Source: an uncultured Blautia sp.
GTDB lineage: Bacteria > Bacillota > Clostridia > Lachnospirales > Lachnospiraceae
Direction: 5' to 3'
Assembly (NCBI RefSeq): GCF_934372025.1
Contig: NZ_CAKROJ010000033.1
Coordinates: 1-26,231, forward strand
DNA length: 26,231 nt
The notes beneath the pieces are model-generated. The model was not told where the DNA came from, made no database searches, and saw only the letters and a program-made list of their open reading frames with translations. Below, one piece after another: positions 15,510 through 23,888 of the stretch (within the stretch, counting starts at the first letter, position 1; the number at the start of each line of letters is the position of its first letter). A program made the position numbers and the translations under genes.

Positions 15510-15539
15510 ATGTCAGAACATATGTTCTTACTGTATGAT
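15510..15539 (+). promoter_or_regulatory. RHS promoter candidate with a LexA-like palindrome
   Basis: ATGTCA (15510-15515) and TATGAT (15534-15539) are 18 nt apart. The perfect palindrome AGAACATATGTTCT (15515-15528) occupies the spacer and matches the Gram-positive LexA core GAAC-N4-GTTC. A near copy sits in the same position in the XRE promoter at 24968-24979. The binder could be LexA or that XRE protein. Confidence 0.55.
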
Positions 15540-15597
15540 TTGAGTGTAAACAAATTCCGGAAGATTTACAACAGAAAAAACAAAGGAGAACATACAA

Positions 15598-18500
15598 ATG
15601 ATGAAAGACGAATCAATGCGTACGGAATTAAAAGAAAAACGTAGCGCAAACCGAAAAGTATTTGAAAACCAGGATCATTCCAGAACAGTAGAGATCTATA
15701 TGGAACCAGTTCATTATAAGGATACAGACGGTTCCTGGCAGGAAATGGATGATAAGCTGGAAGAAGTAAAAGGAATGGCTGGCAGAAGTTCTGACAGTAA
15801 AGAAAATTCCAAATTCTGTAACAGCAAAGGAAATCTTGAGATTCAGCTTGAGAACCATGCAGTATCATCGGCAACAGCATCCATGACAATGGACGGAGCA
15901 GCTCTGGAATGGGGACTGGAAGATGCTGAAGAAGTGACTGCAGAGAAGAAAGACGATACTCTTATTCTGTATCCGGGAATCTTAAAGGATGCAGACCTTC
16001 AGTGCAGAGTTCACGGAGAAGGACTTAAAGAAGATATTATCCTCCATGGTCCGGAAGCAGTCCGCGATGGATATGCAGTGCTTTATCACATGGCAGGTGT
16101 AACTCCGGTACTGAAAAATAATTGCGTGCATTTTCTGGATGATAACGATGAAGAGATCTTCTGTGTGCATGCACCATGCATGAAAGATGCATCCGGGATA
16201 AAATCTGAGAGTATTCGACTTGGGCTGGAAATGGTGGAAGAAGACCTGTGCAGGATTTCCTTTTTACCGGACAGGGAATGGATGATCGCACGAGAACGTG
16301 TATATCCACTCGTGATTGATCCTGTGACAACAACATCCAAAAAGGCAGCGGAAATTTACGATGCACATGTTGATTCTTTGTATGAGGAGGATAATTTCCA
16401 GCAGAGTATCATCCTGAAAACAATGGGTGGTGATGAGGTTCAGCGAAGCTTTATCAGATTTGAACTTCCTGAAATGAAAACAGGTGATATGGTTGTAAAT
16501 GCCAGACTGGTCCTTGTATCACTGGCACAGGACAACGTGGAGCGTACGGTTGAAGTACACCGTGTCCTTCATACATGGAATTCCAATTCCATCAACTGGT
16601 ATAACAAGCCACTGTATTCTGAAACAATTGAAGACTTGTGTCGTTATAAAGGTGACAAACAGAAATATATTACCATGGATATCACACGTATGGTAAAAGA
16701 CTGGTACCAGAATGGCGGGAACTATGGACTTATGCTGAAAGATGATTATGAATTATCCGGATATACAGAATTTCTTTCATCTGACTGCGATAATGGTTAT
16801 CAGAATATGCGTCCTAGAATTGATATATCTTATGTAAACTATTCGGGACTGGAAGATTATTGGACTTATCACAGTCAGGAAGTGGGAAGAGCCGGAACAG
16901 TTCATGTAAATGATTATAATGGAAACCTAATCATGGTTCATGATACGATGGCAACAGGAGGCAGTCTTATGCCGGTGGCTGTGTCACATGTATACAATAG
17001 CAACAACTGTGCTGTAAATCTGGGATATGGATATGGTTTTGCACTCAATTACCATCAGACTCTGGTCAAAACAAAAATCGGAAGCACAGAGTATTATAAA
17101 CATACAGATGGAGACGGTACTATCCACTATTTTTATTATGATTCCACAGCCAGGAAATGGAAGGACGAATCCGGACTGGAGCAGACACTGACAATCCATA
17201 CGGATGGAACAGAGCAGCTTGTAATTCATGACAAAGAAGATAATCAGCTCCGTTTCAAAGCGGGACGACTGGTTAAGATACAGGATAAAAATGGAAATCA
17301 GCTTTCTGTCACCTGGATGGAAAACAGAGTCACAGCCATTACAGATGGTGCAGGAAGAAAGATAACATTGGATTATTCTCTGGATGCTAATGGAAAGCGT
17401 ACAACGCTGTCACAGATCACAGGACCTTCCGGGAAGAAAAAGACTTTTAGCTACAGTGGCGGCAATCTTGTAAAGATCACTGATATTGACGGAGCAGTAA
17501 TGACATATGCGTATGACGGAAGACATATGCTCACCTCGATACAGAACATTGACGGATATTCTGTCAGATATGCATATTACGGAACAAACCCGTACCGTGT
17601 AAGAACGATCACGGAATATGGTGGAAGTCAGGCAGGAGAAAGTCTGACACTCACTTATGGGTACAACAGCACGAAGTTCACAGACAATAAGAACCGGAGT
17701 GAGATCTATCGTTTTAATAATAATGGTAACCTGCTCCATATCCATGACGGTTTCGGGCGTGCGGCCAGTGGAAAATATAACCGCAGTGGAAATCATGTCA
17801 ATCGTCTGGAGAATGCCACAAAGCTGCAGACAAACGTAGTCCAGCTCCTGAAGGATCCGATCATCCAGGCGGCAGCGTGCGGCTGGAAATCAGAGATCAG
17901 TTCAGATGCAAATGGCAAAGCAACGATTAACACGAATGCTGCATTCTGCAAGATCGGAGACCGCTCCCTGAAACTGGAAAGCACTGCAAAGACCGGACGT
18001 GTATGCTGGTATCAGGATGTATCACTTTTGAAAGGTCAGACTTATACAGTTTCAATGTATGCAAAGATCACGGCTATGGATCGTGCATCGGACGGATCTG
18101 TATTTCTGCGGGCAAAATATCAGGATAAGGATAATGTATGGCATTATGAGGATAGTGAGTATCTGAAAACGATAACCGCAGATTTTGTTCATCTGCATAA
18201 GACATTCACGCTTCCGGCAGATAATGTGAAAACTTCGGTAAGAGTTTATCTGGTGATAAGGAATTCAATCTGTACAGTGTATGGAGACATGGCACAGCTG
18301 GAAACCGGAAGCACGGTCAGCCGCTGTAATCTGGTAGATAATGGGGATTTCCATTCTGGAAATATATCCGGATTCACAAAGACAGGAGATTTTGAAGATA
18401 AACTGACAACCGTTGGGACATCCGAGATTCTTCCTGTACAGAGTGCGATTGTGGTATCTGCGACGAAGAGTACTGTTTACACGAAACCTTCTTTAAATGC

Positions 18501-21500
18501 TGCCAGTGTCACAGAGGTGACGAAAGGTACACATTTATATGCATCCTGTTATCTTGAAAATGAAAATATCAAATGGTTCAAAGTGCGCACAAAGGATGGT
18601 AAGCGAGGATATCTTCACGGTGGACATGCTACGGCATATCTGGGAGGCAATACAGGGGATCATTCTGCGGTGATTGGGGTGTCCGGTGCTGTACTGAGAT
18701 CTTCTGCATCCGATAGTGGAACTGTCGTGGAAGAGACGATCCCAAGAGGAACCTGTGTGGTGTTACGCTCCACAAAGAAGGACACGAAAGGGAAAATCTG
18801 GTTTTATATCGGTATGCAGATTGATAAAAAAAGATATACGGGTTATATAAAAGAAGAATCTGTAATTCGTTTATGCAGAAACTATCCCAGGGGGACAATG
18901 TCACAGGAGGATAAGCTTTATGATACCCCATCTTTATCCGGCAAGGCGCTTTCTACATTGGCAAAGGGAAAGACTGTTCGTCTCAGAGGGGTTCTGACAA
19001 AGGCAGGTGTGAAATGGTATGCGATCCAGAGGGGAGAAAAATTCTGTTTCATTCCTTCAAGATATTGTACACTGAATCAGGAACCGGCAGTTACACGTTT
19101 AGCTTCAGAAAAGCTGACAGAGGGTGTTGGTGGGCTGGAAAATCATGTCTACCGTTTCATGGGTGAGCCAAAGACCGATAAACGGCTGAAAAAAGTCCTG
19201 GATCTTACCGGAAAGAAGGGCGATACTTTCATGGTCAATGCATGGGGAAAAGGAACCTGTCTGCCGGAAACAAACAATGATAAGAACCGTCGCTTTGGTG
19301 TGGAAGTCGTTTTTGTGGCAAAGGATAATAGCAAAGATGTACATTATACCAATTTCAGTCCGGATATCCTGGACTGGCAGTTCCTCAGTGACATTTATGT
19401 GGCACAGAAAGATTATGTTCATGTGGAAGTATCCTACACTTATTGCAGAAATGCAAATACGGCATATTTTGACGGATTGTCACTTTACAGGGAAGAGTTT
19501 GGTCAGACCTATACCTATGACACAGAGAATAATCTGATCTCAGCAGTAGATTCCCAGAAAAATGCTACAAAGTTTGAATATAATTCCGGCAGCGACCTTA
19601 CTGGCATCACAGACCCGAAAGGAAGCAGGTATACATACACATATGATAAAAAACACAATGTGATCAGTGGAAAGTCAGCCATGGGAATTGTGAACCGACT
19701 TGTCTATGATGCAAAAGGAAATATCATCAGCAGTGGGGTGGTACAGCCAGATACTACGGAGAAAGGAACGTGGGTCAACAGGACTTTTACGGCAGATAAG
19801 AACCATGTAGCAGCGGTGACTGACGCAGAGGGCAATAAGACACAGTACGATTGGGATACAAAAGATGATCTGCTTAAGTCACTGACGGATGGACGGGGAA
19901 ATAAACTCATCTACGGATATGATAATGCGAAACGACTGGTGTCTGTCTCACAGGATGTGACTGTTAATGGAGAGAAACAGACTGTGAAAAACAGCTATAC
20001 TTATGCAAAAGACCGTCTTACAGAAATTACACATAATGGATTTAAGTATGGCTTTGGGTATGACGGATATGGAAATACTTCTTCCGCATCAATCGCAGGA
20101 GTGCAGGTGGTATCTTATCAGTATGAAGCAAACAACGGAAATCTTCTGAAGACAGTCTATGCAAATGGGGATGAGATCCGCTACTCCTATGATTCACAGG
20201 ACCGTATAACTGCAAGTTATCTGAAGACTGCGACAGCTTCGGAGAAGAAGCTGAACACTTATATCTACGATAAAGAGGGAAATCTCTGTAAGGTGATTAA
20301 TGACCTGTCTGGTAAGATTTATGAACTGGATTACGATTTCCTGGACCGTCTGATGCGTGTGAGGGATGAACGTGGCGCATGCTATGAGTATACCTATGAT
20401 AAAAATAATCAGATGACAAGGATGTTCCACACAGATGGAAAGACAAAGATGACGACCACCTATGCATATGATAAGGATGGACGTGAAACAGAGGTCATGG
20501 TACCGGATGCATTGAGGCATTACACAGAGTATGACAGACTGGGAAGAGTGGTTTACCAGAATACAGAGTCGCTCAGTGACGATGCAGGGATTGGAACTTC
20601 GGTATATTATGACTATCCGGATGCAAAGGGGAATCAGGAACGGATACTGCCGGTCGCCATGCGAATGCTCAGAAGATTATATAGTTACGAATACGATAAA
20701 AATGGAAACATTACAAAGATTGAGAGAACCCCGCAGGAAGGCATGGGGGAAAGCAGCGTGAAAGATACTTTCCAGTATGATGAACGTAACCAGCTGATCC
20801 GTGAGAATAGTCAGACACAGAACAAGACAATCGCTTACGCATACGACCAGGGCGGAAACCTGTTATCTGTGAAAGAATATGCATATACAGAAGACGTGTT
20901 GCCGGAAGCACCGCTGCGTACGGAGAACGGGACATACAGCAGTACATGGAAAGATCAGCTGCTGAACTGGAATGGCACAGCAATGACTTATGACACAGTC
21001 GGTAACATGCTCACCAGAGGCGATACCACTTACACCTGGACGATGGGACGTAAACTTGCCGGTGTGGATAATGGGAAGAAGACACAGTACTTCTATGACC
21101 ATACCGGAGCCAGAGTGAAGAAAGTGGTAGATGGAGCTGTCACAGAGTACCATATGGCAGGTGACCTGATCGCATCTGAAACCAGTAATGGCAAGATTAT
21201 GTGGTACATTTACGATTCCGGTGCAAATCTGCTGGCTGTCAATATTGATGGAAAATACTATACCTATGTAAGAAATATTCAGAATGATATCATCGCGCTA
21301 GTTGACGCGTCTGGAAAAACTGTAGTAAACTATACGTATGACAGCTGGGGAAAACTGCTGAGCATTACCGGCAGCCTCAAAGATACCGTCGGTGTCCAGA
21401 ACCCATTCCGCTACAGAGGTTATTACTACGATAATGAGACAGGAATGTATTACCTCAAGAACAGATATTATGATCCAGAGCTGAGAAGGTTTATTTCTGC

Positions 21501-22212
21501 GGATATGGTAACAACTGCAACCGCTTCGATGGAAACCTTGCATAATAGAAATTTATATGCATATTGCGGTGAAAATCCGTTGATGAGAAATGATGAAGAT
21601 GGAAAGCTATGGGTTACAGTAGTGAGTGCATTAGTCGGAGCTGTTGTAGGTGGAATGTATTCAGTGGGAACCCAGATGATTATGGACGGAAAGTCTTTTG
21701 ACAATATAAACTGGACGTCTGTTGCTTGTTCTGCTGCTACGGGAGCAATAGCAACAACCGCAGTTGGAAAAGTTGGACAGGCATTGGCAAATGGGGTAGC
21801 TGGCGTGATAAGTAGTCGTTCAGAAGGAGAGACTTGGCAAAATGCTGTTTTTAATGGTGCTGTGTCTGCATTTTGGGCATGGCGTGGAGGTGCAGGAAGT
21901 GGTTATGGTGCTGCATATGATTATCTCTACAATGTGGAATTTCGAATTAACAGGATGCGATATGATACACATGTGGAAGTTATGGCGGCACATTTAAAAT
22001 CCAGACTGAATTATCTTGATGGTATGAAAAAGAAAATGATAGGTGAGGCCGTGGGCTATGCAGAGGATTTTGGAAGAGCAAGTGTGAAAAAAATGTTTGA
22101 TGAAACCTGTGTGCCAGTATATGGTCAAAAGAAAAGCAAAAGAATTATTGGATATGCTCATCATTATGACGGCAGAACAAAGCGTGGTTGGACTTATCCA
22201 ATTTATGGATAA
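15598..22212 (+). CDS. Giant RHS/YD-repeat polymorphic-toxin-like protein
   Basis: This is a 2,204-residue protein. In order it has an N-terminal region without signal peptide (1-250) and a DNRLRE-type domain (about 250-416). A first RHS/YD block follows (about 435-725), then a beta-sandwich, carbohydrate-binding-like domain (740-930). Next are three SH3-like domains (about 950-1160), a second beta-sandwich (1165-1300) and the main YD-repeat block (1300-1930). The RHS core starts at N1935 (NPFRYRG, then YYDPELRRFISAD), with a degenerate junction NPLMRNDEDG (1993-2002). The last 200 residues are a Gly/Ala-rich hydrophobic stretch and a basic tip of about 95 residues that matches no toxin I know. 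RHS shells normally enclose a C-terminal toxin. No Sec, LXG or WXG export signal is visible. An AAAGGAG site is 9 nt before the first of two ATGs. The tip DNA is AT-richer than the body. Confidence 0.92.
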   Translation: MMKDESMRTELKEKRSANRKVFENQDHSRTVEIYMEPVHYKDTDGSWQEMDDKLEEVKGMAGRSSDSKENSKFCNSKGNLEIQLENHAVSSATASMTMDGAALEWGLEDAEEVTAEKKDDTLILYPGILKDADLQCRVHGEGLKEDIILHGPEAVRDGYAVLYHMAGVTPVLKNNCVHFLDDNDEEIFCVHAPCMKDASGIKSESIRLGLEMVEEDLCRISFLPDREWMIARERVYPLVIDPVTTTSKKAAEIYDAHVDSLYEEDNFQQSIILKTMGGDEVQRSFIRFELPEMKTGDMVVNARLVLVSLAQDNVERTVEVHRVLHTWNSNSINWYNKPLYSETIEDLCRYKGDKQKYITMDITRMVKDWYQNGGNYGLMLKDDYELSGYTEFLSSDCDNGYQNMRPRIDISYVNYSGLEDYWTYHSQEVGRAGTVHVNDYNGNLIMVHDTMATGGSLMPVAVSHVYNSNNCAVNLGYGYGFALNYHQTLVKTKIGSTEYYKHTDGDGTIHYFYYDSTARKWKDESGLEQTLTIHTDGTEQLVIHDKEDNQLRFKAGRLVKIQDKNGNQLSVTWMENRVTAITDGAGRKITLDYSLDANGKRTTLSQITGPSGKKKTFSYSGGNLVKITDIDGAVMTYAYDGRHMLTSIQNIDGYSVRYAYYGTNPYRVRTITEYGGSQAGESLTLTYGYNSTKFTDNKNRSEIYRFNNNGNLLHIHDGFGRAASGKYNRSGNHVNRLENATKLQTNVVQLLKDPIIQAAACGWKSEISSDANGKATINTNAAFCKIGDRSLKLESTAKTGRVCWYQDVSLLKGQTYTVSMYAKITAMDRASDGSVFLRAKYQDKDNVWHYEDSEYLKTITADFVHLHKTFTLPADNVKTSVRVYLVIRNSICTVYGDMAQLETGSTVSRCNLVDNGDFHSGNISGFTKTGDFEDKLTTVGTSEILPVQSAIVVSATKSTVYTKPSLNAASVTEVTKGTHLYASCYLENENIKWFKVRTKDGKRGYLHGGHATAYLGGNTGDHSAVIGVSGAVLRSSASDSGTVVEETIPRGTCVVLRSTKKDTKGKIWFYIGMQIDKKRYTGYIKEESVIRLCRNYPRGTMSQEDKLYDTPSLSGKALSTLAKGKTVRLRGVLTKAGVKWYAIQRGEKFCFIPSRYCTLNQEPAVTRLASEKLTEGVGGLENHVYRFMGEPKTDKRLKKVLDLTGKKGDTFMVNAWGKGTCLPETNNDKNRRFGVEVVFVAKDNSKDVHYTNFSPDILDWQFLSDIYVAQKDYVHVEVSYTYCRNANTAYFDGLSLYREEFGQTYTYDTENNLISAVDSQKNATKFEYNSGSDLTGITDPKGSRYTYTYDKKHNVISGKSAMGIVNRLVYDAKGNIISSGVVQPDTTEKGTWVNRTFTADKNHVAAVTDAEGNKTQYDWDTKDDLLKSLTDGRGNKLIYGYDNAKRLVSVSQDVTVNGEKQTVKNSYTYAKDRLTEITHNGFKYGFGYDGYGNTSSASIAGVQVVSYQYEANNGNLLKTVYANGDEIRYSYDSQDRITASYLKTATASEKKLNTYIYDKEGNLCKVINDLSGKIYELDYDFLDRLMRVRDERGACYEYTYDKNNQMTRMFHTDGKTKMTTTYAYDKDGRETEVMVPDALRHYTEYDRLGRVVYQNTESLSDDAGIGTSVYYDYPDAKGNQERILPVAMRMLRRLYSYEYDKNGNITKIERTPQEGMGESSVKDTFQYDERNQLIRENSQTQNKTIAYAYDQGGNLLSVKEYAYTEDVLPEAPLRTENGTYSSTWKDQLLNWNGTAMTYDTVGNMLTRGDTTYTWTMGRKLAGVDNGKKTQYFYDHTGARVKKVVDGAVTEYHMAGDLIASETSNGKIMWYIYDSGANLLAVNIDGKYYTYVRNIQNDIIALVDASGKTVVNYTYDSWGKLLSITGSLKDTVGVQNPFRYRGYYYDNETGMYYLKNRYYDPELRRFISADMVTTATASMETLHNRNLYAYCGENPLMRNDEDGKLWVTVVSALVGAVVGGMYSVGTQMIMDGKSFDNINWTSVACSAATGAIATTAVGKVGQALANGVAGVISSRSEGETWQNAVFNGAVSAFWAWRGGAGSGYGAAYDYLYNVEFRINRMRYDTHVEVMAAHLKSRLNYLDGMKKKMIGEAVGYAEDFGRASVKKMFDETCVPVYGQKKSKRIIGYAHHYDGRTKRGWTYPIYG

Positions 22213-22231
22213 GGCACAGTGGAACGTAGGA

Positions 22232-22272
22232 CTATTACAGAAGAAGTAAGTAGTTTGCTTCTTCTGTAATAG
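22232..22272 (+). other. Perfect 15-bp hairpin between toxin and immunity genes
   Basis: CTATTACAGAAGAAG (22232-22246) and CTTCTTCTGTAATAG (22258-22272) are exact complements around an 11-nt loop. No U run follows (ATAAAAG), so it is not a standard terminator. It ends about 14 nt before the immunity gene's ribosome binding site and may protect or process the message, or partly attenuate it. Confidence 0.75.
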
Positions 22273-22302
22273 ATAAAAGTGATAACAGAGGAGAAAAAAA
22301 GA

Positions 22303-23352
22303 ATGTGGCTTTTAGGGGTTATTACAGATATTGTTTTATATTTTCTACTTGTTATGGTGGGAGTGGGAATCTTTATTTGGGGCGGAGGCTTTGGCGTCGC
22401 AATTTTAGTTATAATTAATAATTTATATTTTTATTGGTTTCCATCAAAAAGAACAATTGGAGATATTTTATTCAAGAAGAAAAAAGCATATCAGGTGAGA
22501 GAGAAAGTATCTGTTCAAAATCTTAAATGGCAGTTATCATTATCAAAGAATCCAAATATGCGTAAAGGTCAGGTATTTGCGATTGCTTTAAGTATTGTAT
22601 CACTTGTGTACGGAATCTACACGTTGAAATTTGGTTTTGTAAGGCAACTTCAGGGTTTAGAGATAGGACGTATTAATTTAGATCATCCTAATATCATGCA
22701 TTTTTGGAATGTGGAAATTGCTCTGTATTTTTTGCATATGTTGGGACAGAGCATTAGTCTGAAGGAAGAATATTCCAAGAGAAAACAGGAGAAAATTCAG
22801 AGAAATTTATATGACTGGAGTCCAATGAAATATAAAGGCATCAATCATTGTATGGCAGATCAGTATCTGGGAAAATGGAGAACATATGACAGTTTTAACG
22901 AAAAGATAAGAACTGGCAGTTATGTACGAGGATACCGATTTTACGAGCGATATGAATGGGAAAGTAATGAGTTTATAGATACATATTTACGAGAGTATAA
23001 GGGGAATATTGCACTGGATGTTGTATTGCTTATCCGTGTGCCGGAAATGAAAAGAAAACATGTTGATATAGCAGATGAATATTTAAATTCTCTTATACGT
23101 TCATATTTTCAGGAAGAAGAATGGAAAGCGGCAATAACGCTTACGTTTGTTTTATGTGTTGATAAAGTTTCGAATGTTTATCGGGAAATGATTGATACAC
23201 AGATTCAGCAGGTGCATGAGCGTCACATTCTACCAGCAGGCATTGTATTTCCAGATGGAAATTTGTGTTTAACAACTTTTTGGAAAAACAAAGATTTTGA
23301 TGCGGATATGTTGTCATATTGGTTATTGGGCATGTTATATGAAAATGACTAG
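22303..23352 (+). CDS. Candidate membrane-anchored immunity protein for the RHS toxin
   Basis: Family not recognised. The 349-residue protein has two adjacent hydrophobic segments at the N-terminus (about 2-45), one or two more at about 90-110 and 140-155, and a soluble C-terminal half of about 190 residues rich in aromatic and charged residues. Its place directly after the RHS tip and its low G+C (about 30 percent in the lines counted, against about 42 percent in the RHS body) are typical of an immunity gene acquired together with its toxin tip. Membrane location may hint that the toxin acts at the membrane. This is inference. ATG at 22303 with GAGGAG 9 nt upstream is preferred to a GTG at 22279, which lies upstream of that site. 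Confidence 0.6.
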   Translation: MWLLGVITDIVLYFLLVMVGVGIFIWGGGFGVAILVIINNLYFYWFPSKRTIGDILFKKKKAYQVREKVSVQNLKWQLSLSKNPNMRKGQVFAIALSIVSLVYGIYTLKFGFVRQLQGLEIGRINLDHPNIMHFWNVEIALYFLHMLGQSISLKEEYSKRKQEKIQRNLYDWSPMKYKGINHCMADQYLGKWRTYDSFNEKIRTGSYVRGYRFYERYEWESNEFIDTYLREYKGNIALDVVLLIRVPEMKRKHVDIADEYLNSLIRSYFQEEEWKAAITLTFVLCVDKVSNVYREMIDTQIQQVHERHILPAGIVFPDGNLCLTTFWKNKDFDADMLSYWLLGMLYEND

Positions 23353-23377
23353 TTTAATGATATGCAAGTGGATAATC

Positions 23378-23407
23378 GGAGGCGGTTCTCCTGCCGCCTC
23401 CATTTTT
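23378..23407 (+). terminator. Intrinsic terminator or attenuator before the holin gene
   Basis: GGAGGCGG (23378-23385) pairs perfectly with CCGCCTCC (23394-23401), with an 8-nt loop and ATTTTTG behind it. No clear promoter was found between it and the holin start, so holin and endolysin expression may depend on read-through. Confidence 0.7.
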
Positions 23408-23453
23408 GCACCCTTTTTTAGGAAATTTTACGCGAAAGATGAGGTAAAGAAAC

Positions 23454-23888
23454 ATGAAATACAAAATTTTTACAGTCACAGCCCTAACAGGTGGTGCCCT
23501 TGCAGAGCTGTTTGGTGGATGGGATAAGGCACTACAGACATTGATGATCTTTATGGTGGTGGACTGGATCACGGGTGGAATCCTTCTGCCGGTAGTATTT
23601 GGCAGAAGTCCGAAATCACCAAATGGAGCACTGGAGAGCAGAGCTGGATGGAAGGGCCTTTGCCGTAAGGTAATGACATTGTTTTATGTACTGGTGGCTG
23701 CACAGTTGGATAGTCTGCTTGGGATTGATTATGTGCGGGATGCGGTCTGCATCGGATTCATTGCAAATGAGGCACTCTCTATTGTGGAGAACGCTGGTTT
23801 GATGGGGATTCCGCTGCCGGAAGGAATCAAAAGAGCAGTAGATGTTCTGCAAACATCGGCAGAAGGTAAGGTGAAAGGAAATGGCTAG
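23454..23888 (+). CDS. Phage-type holin (TcdE / toxin-secretion holin family)
   Basis: The 144-residue membrane protein resembles the bacteriophage holin family that includes Clostridioides difficile TcdE. Landmarks are FGGWDKALQTLMIFMVVDWITG near residues 20-42, with the family W-D-x-TG turn, then the loop RSPKSPNGALESRAGWKGLCRK and a second hydrophobic region (about 70-115). Holins oligomerise in the membrane and let an endolysin, or in TcdE's case large toxins, cross it. A GAGGT site precedes the start. The gene overlaps the endolysin gene by 8 nt, so the two are translated together. No prophage structural gene is nearby. Confidence 0.92.
   Translation: MKYKIFTVTALTGGALAELFGGWDKALQTLMIFMVVDWITGGILLPVVFGRSPKSPNGALESRAGWKGLCRKVMTLFYVLVAAQLDSLLGIDYVRDAVCIGFIANEALSIVENAGLMGIPLPEGIKRAVDVLQTSAEGKVKGNG

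Noticed and set aside
15547..15570. TGTAAA ... TTCCGGAA ... TTTACA dyad upstream of the RHS ribosome binding site
   Set aside because: The arms are unevenly spaced around the central palindrome, and there is no promoter element it would overlap.
15598..22212. CRISPR array or DNA tandem repeats in the RHS region
   Set aside because: Repetition is at protein level (YD motifs) with diverged DNA. There are no regularly spaced identical repeats.
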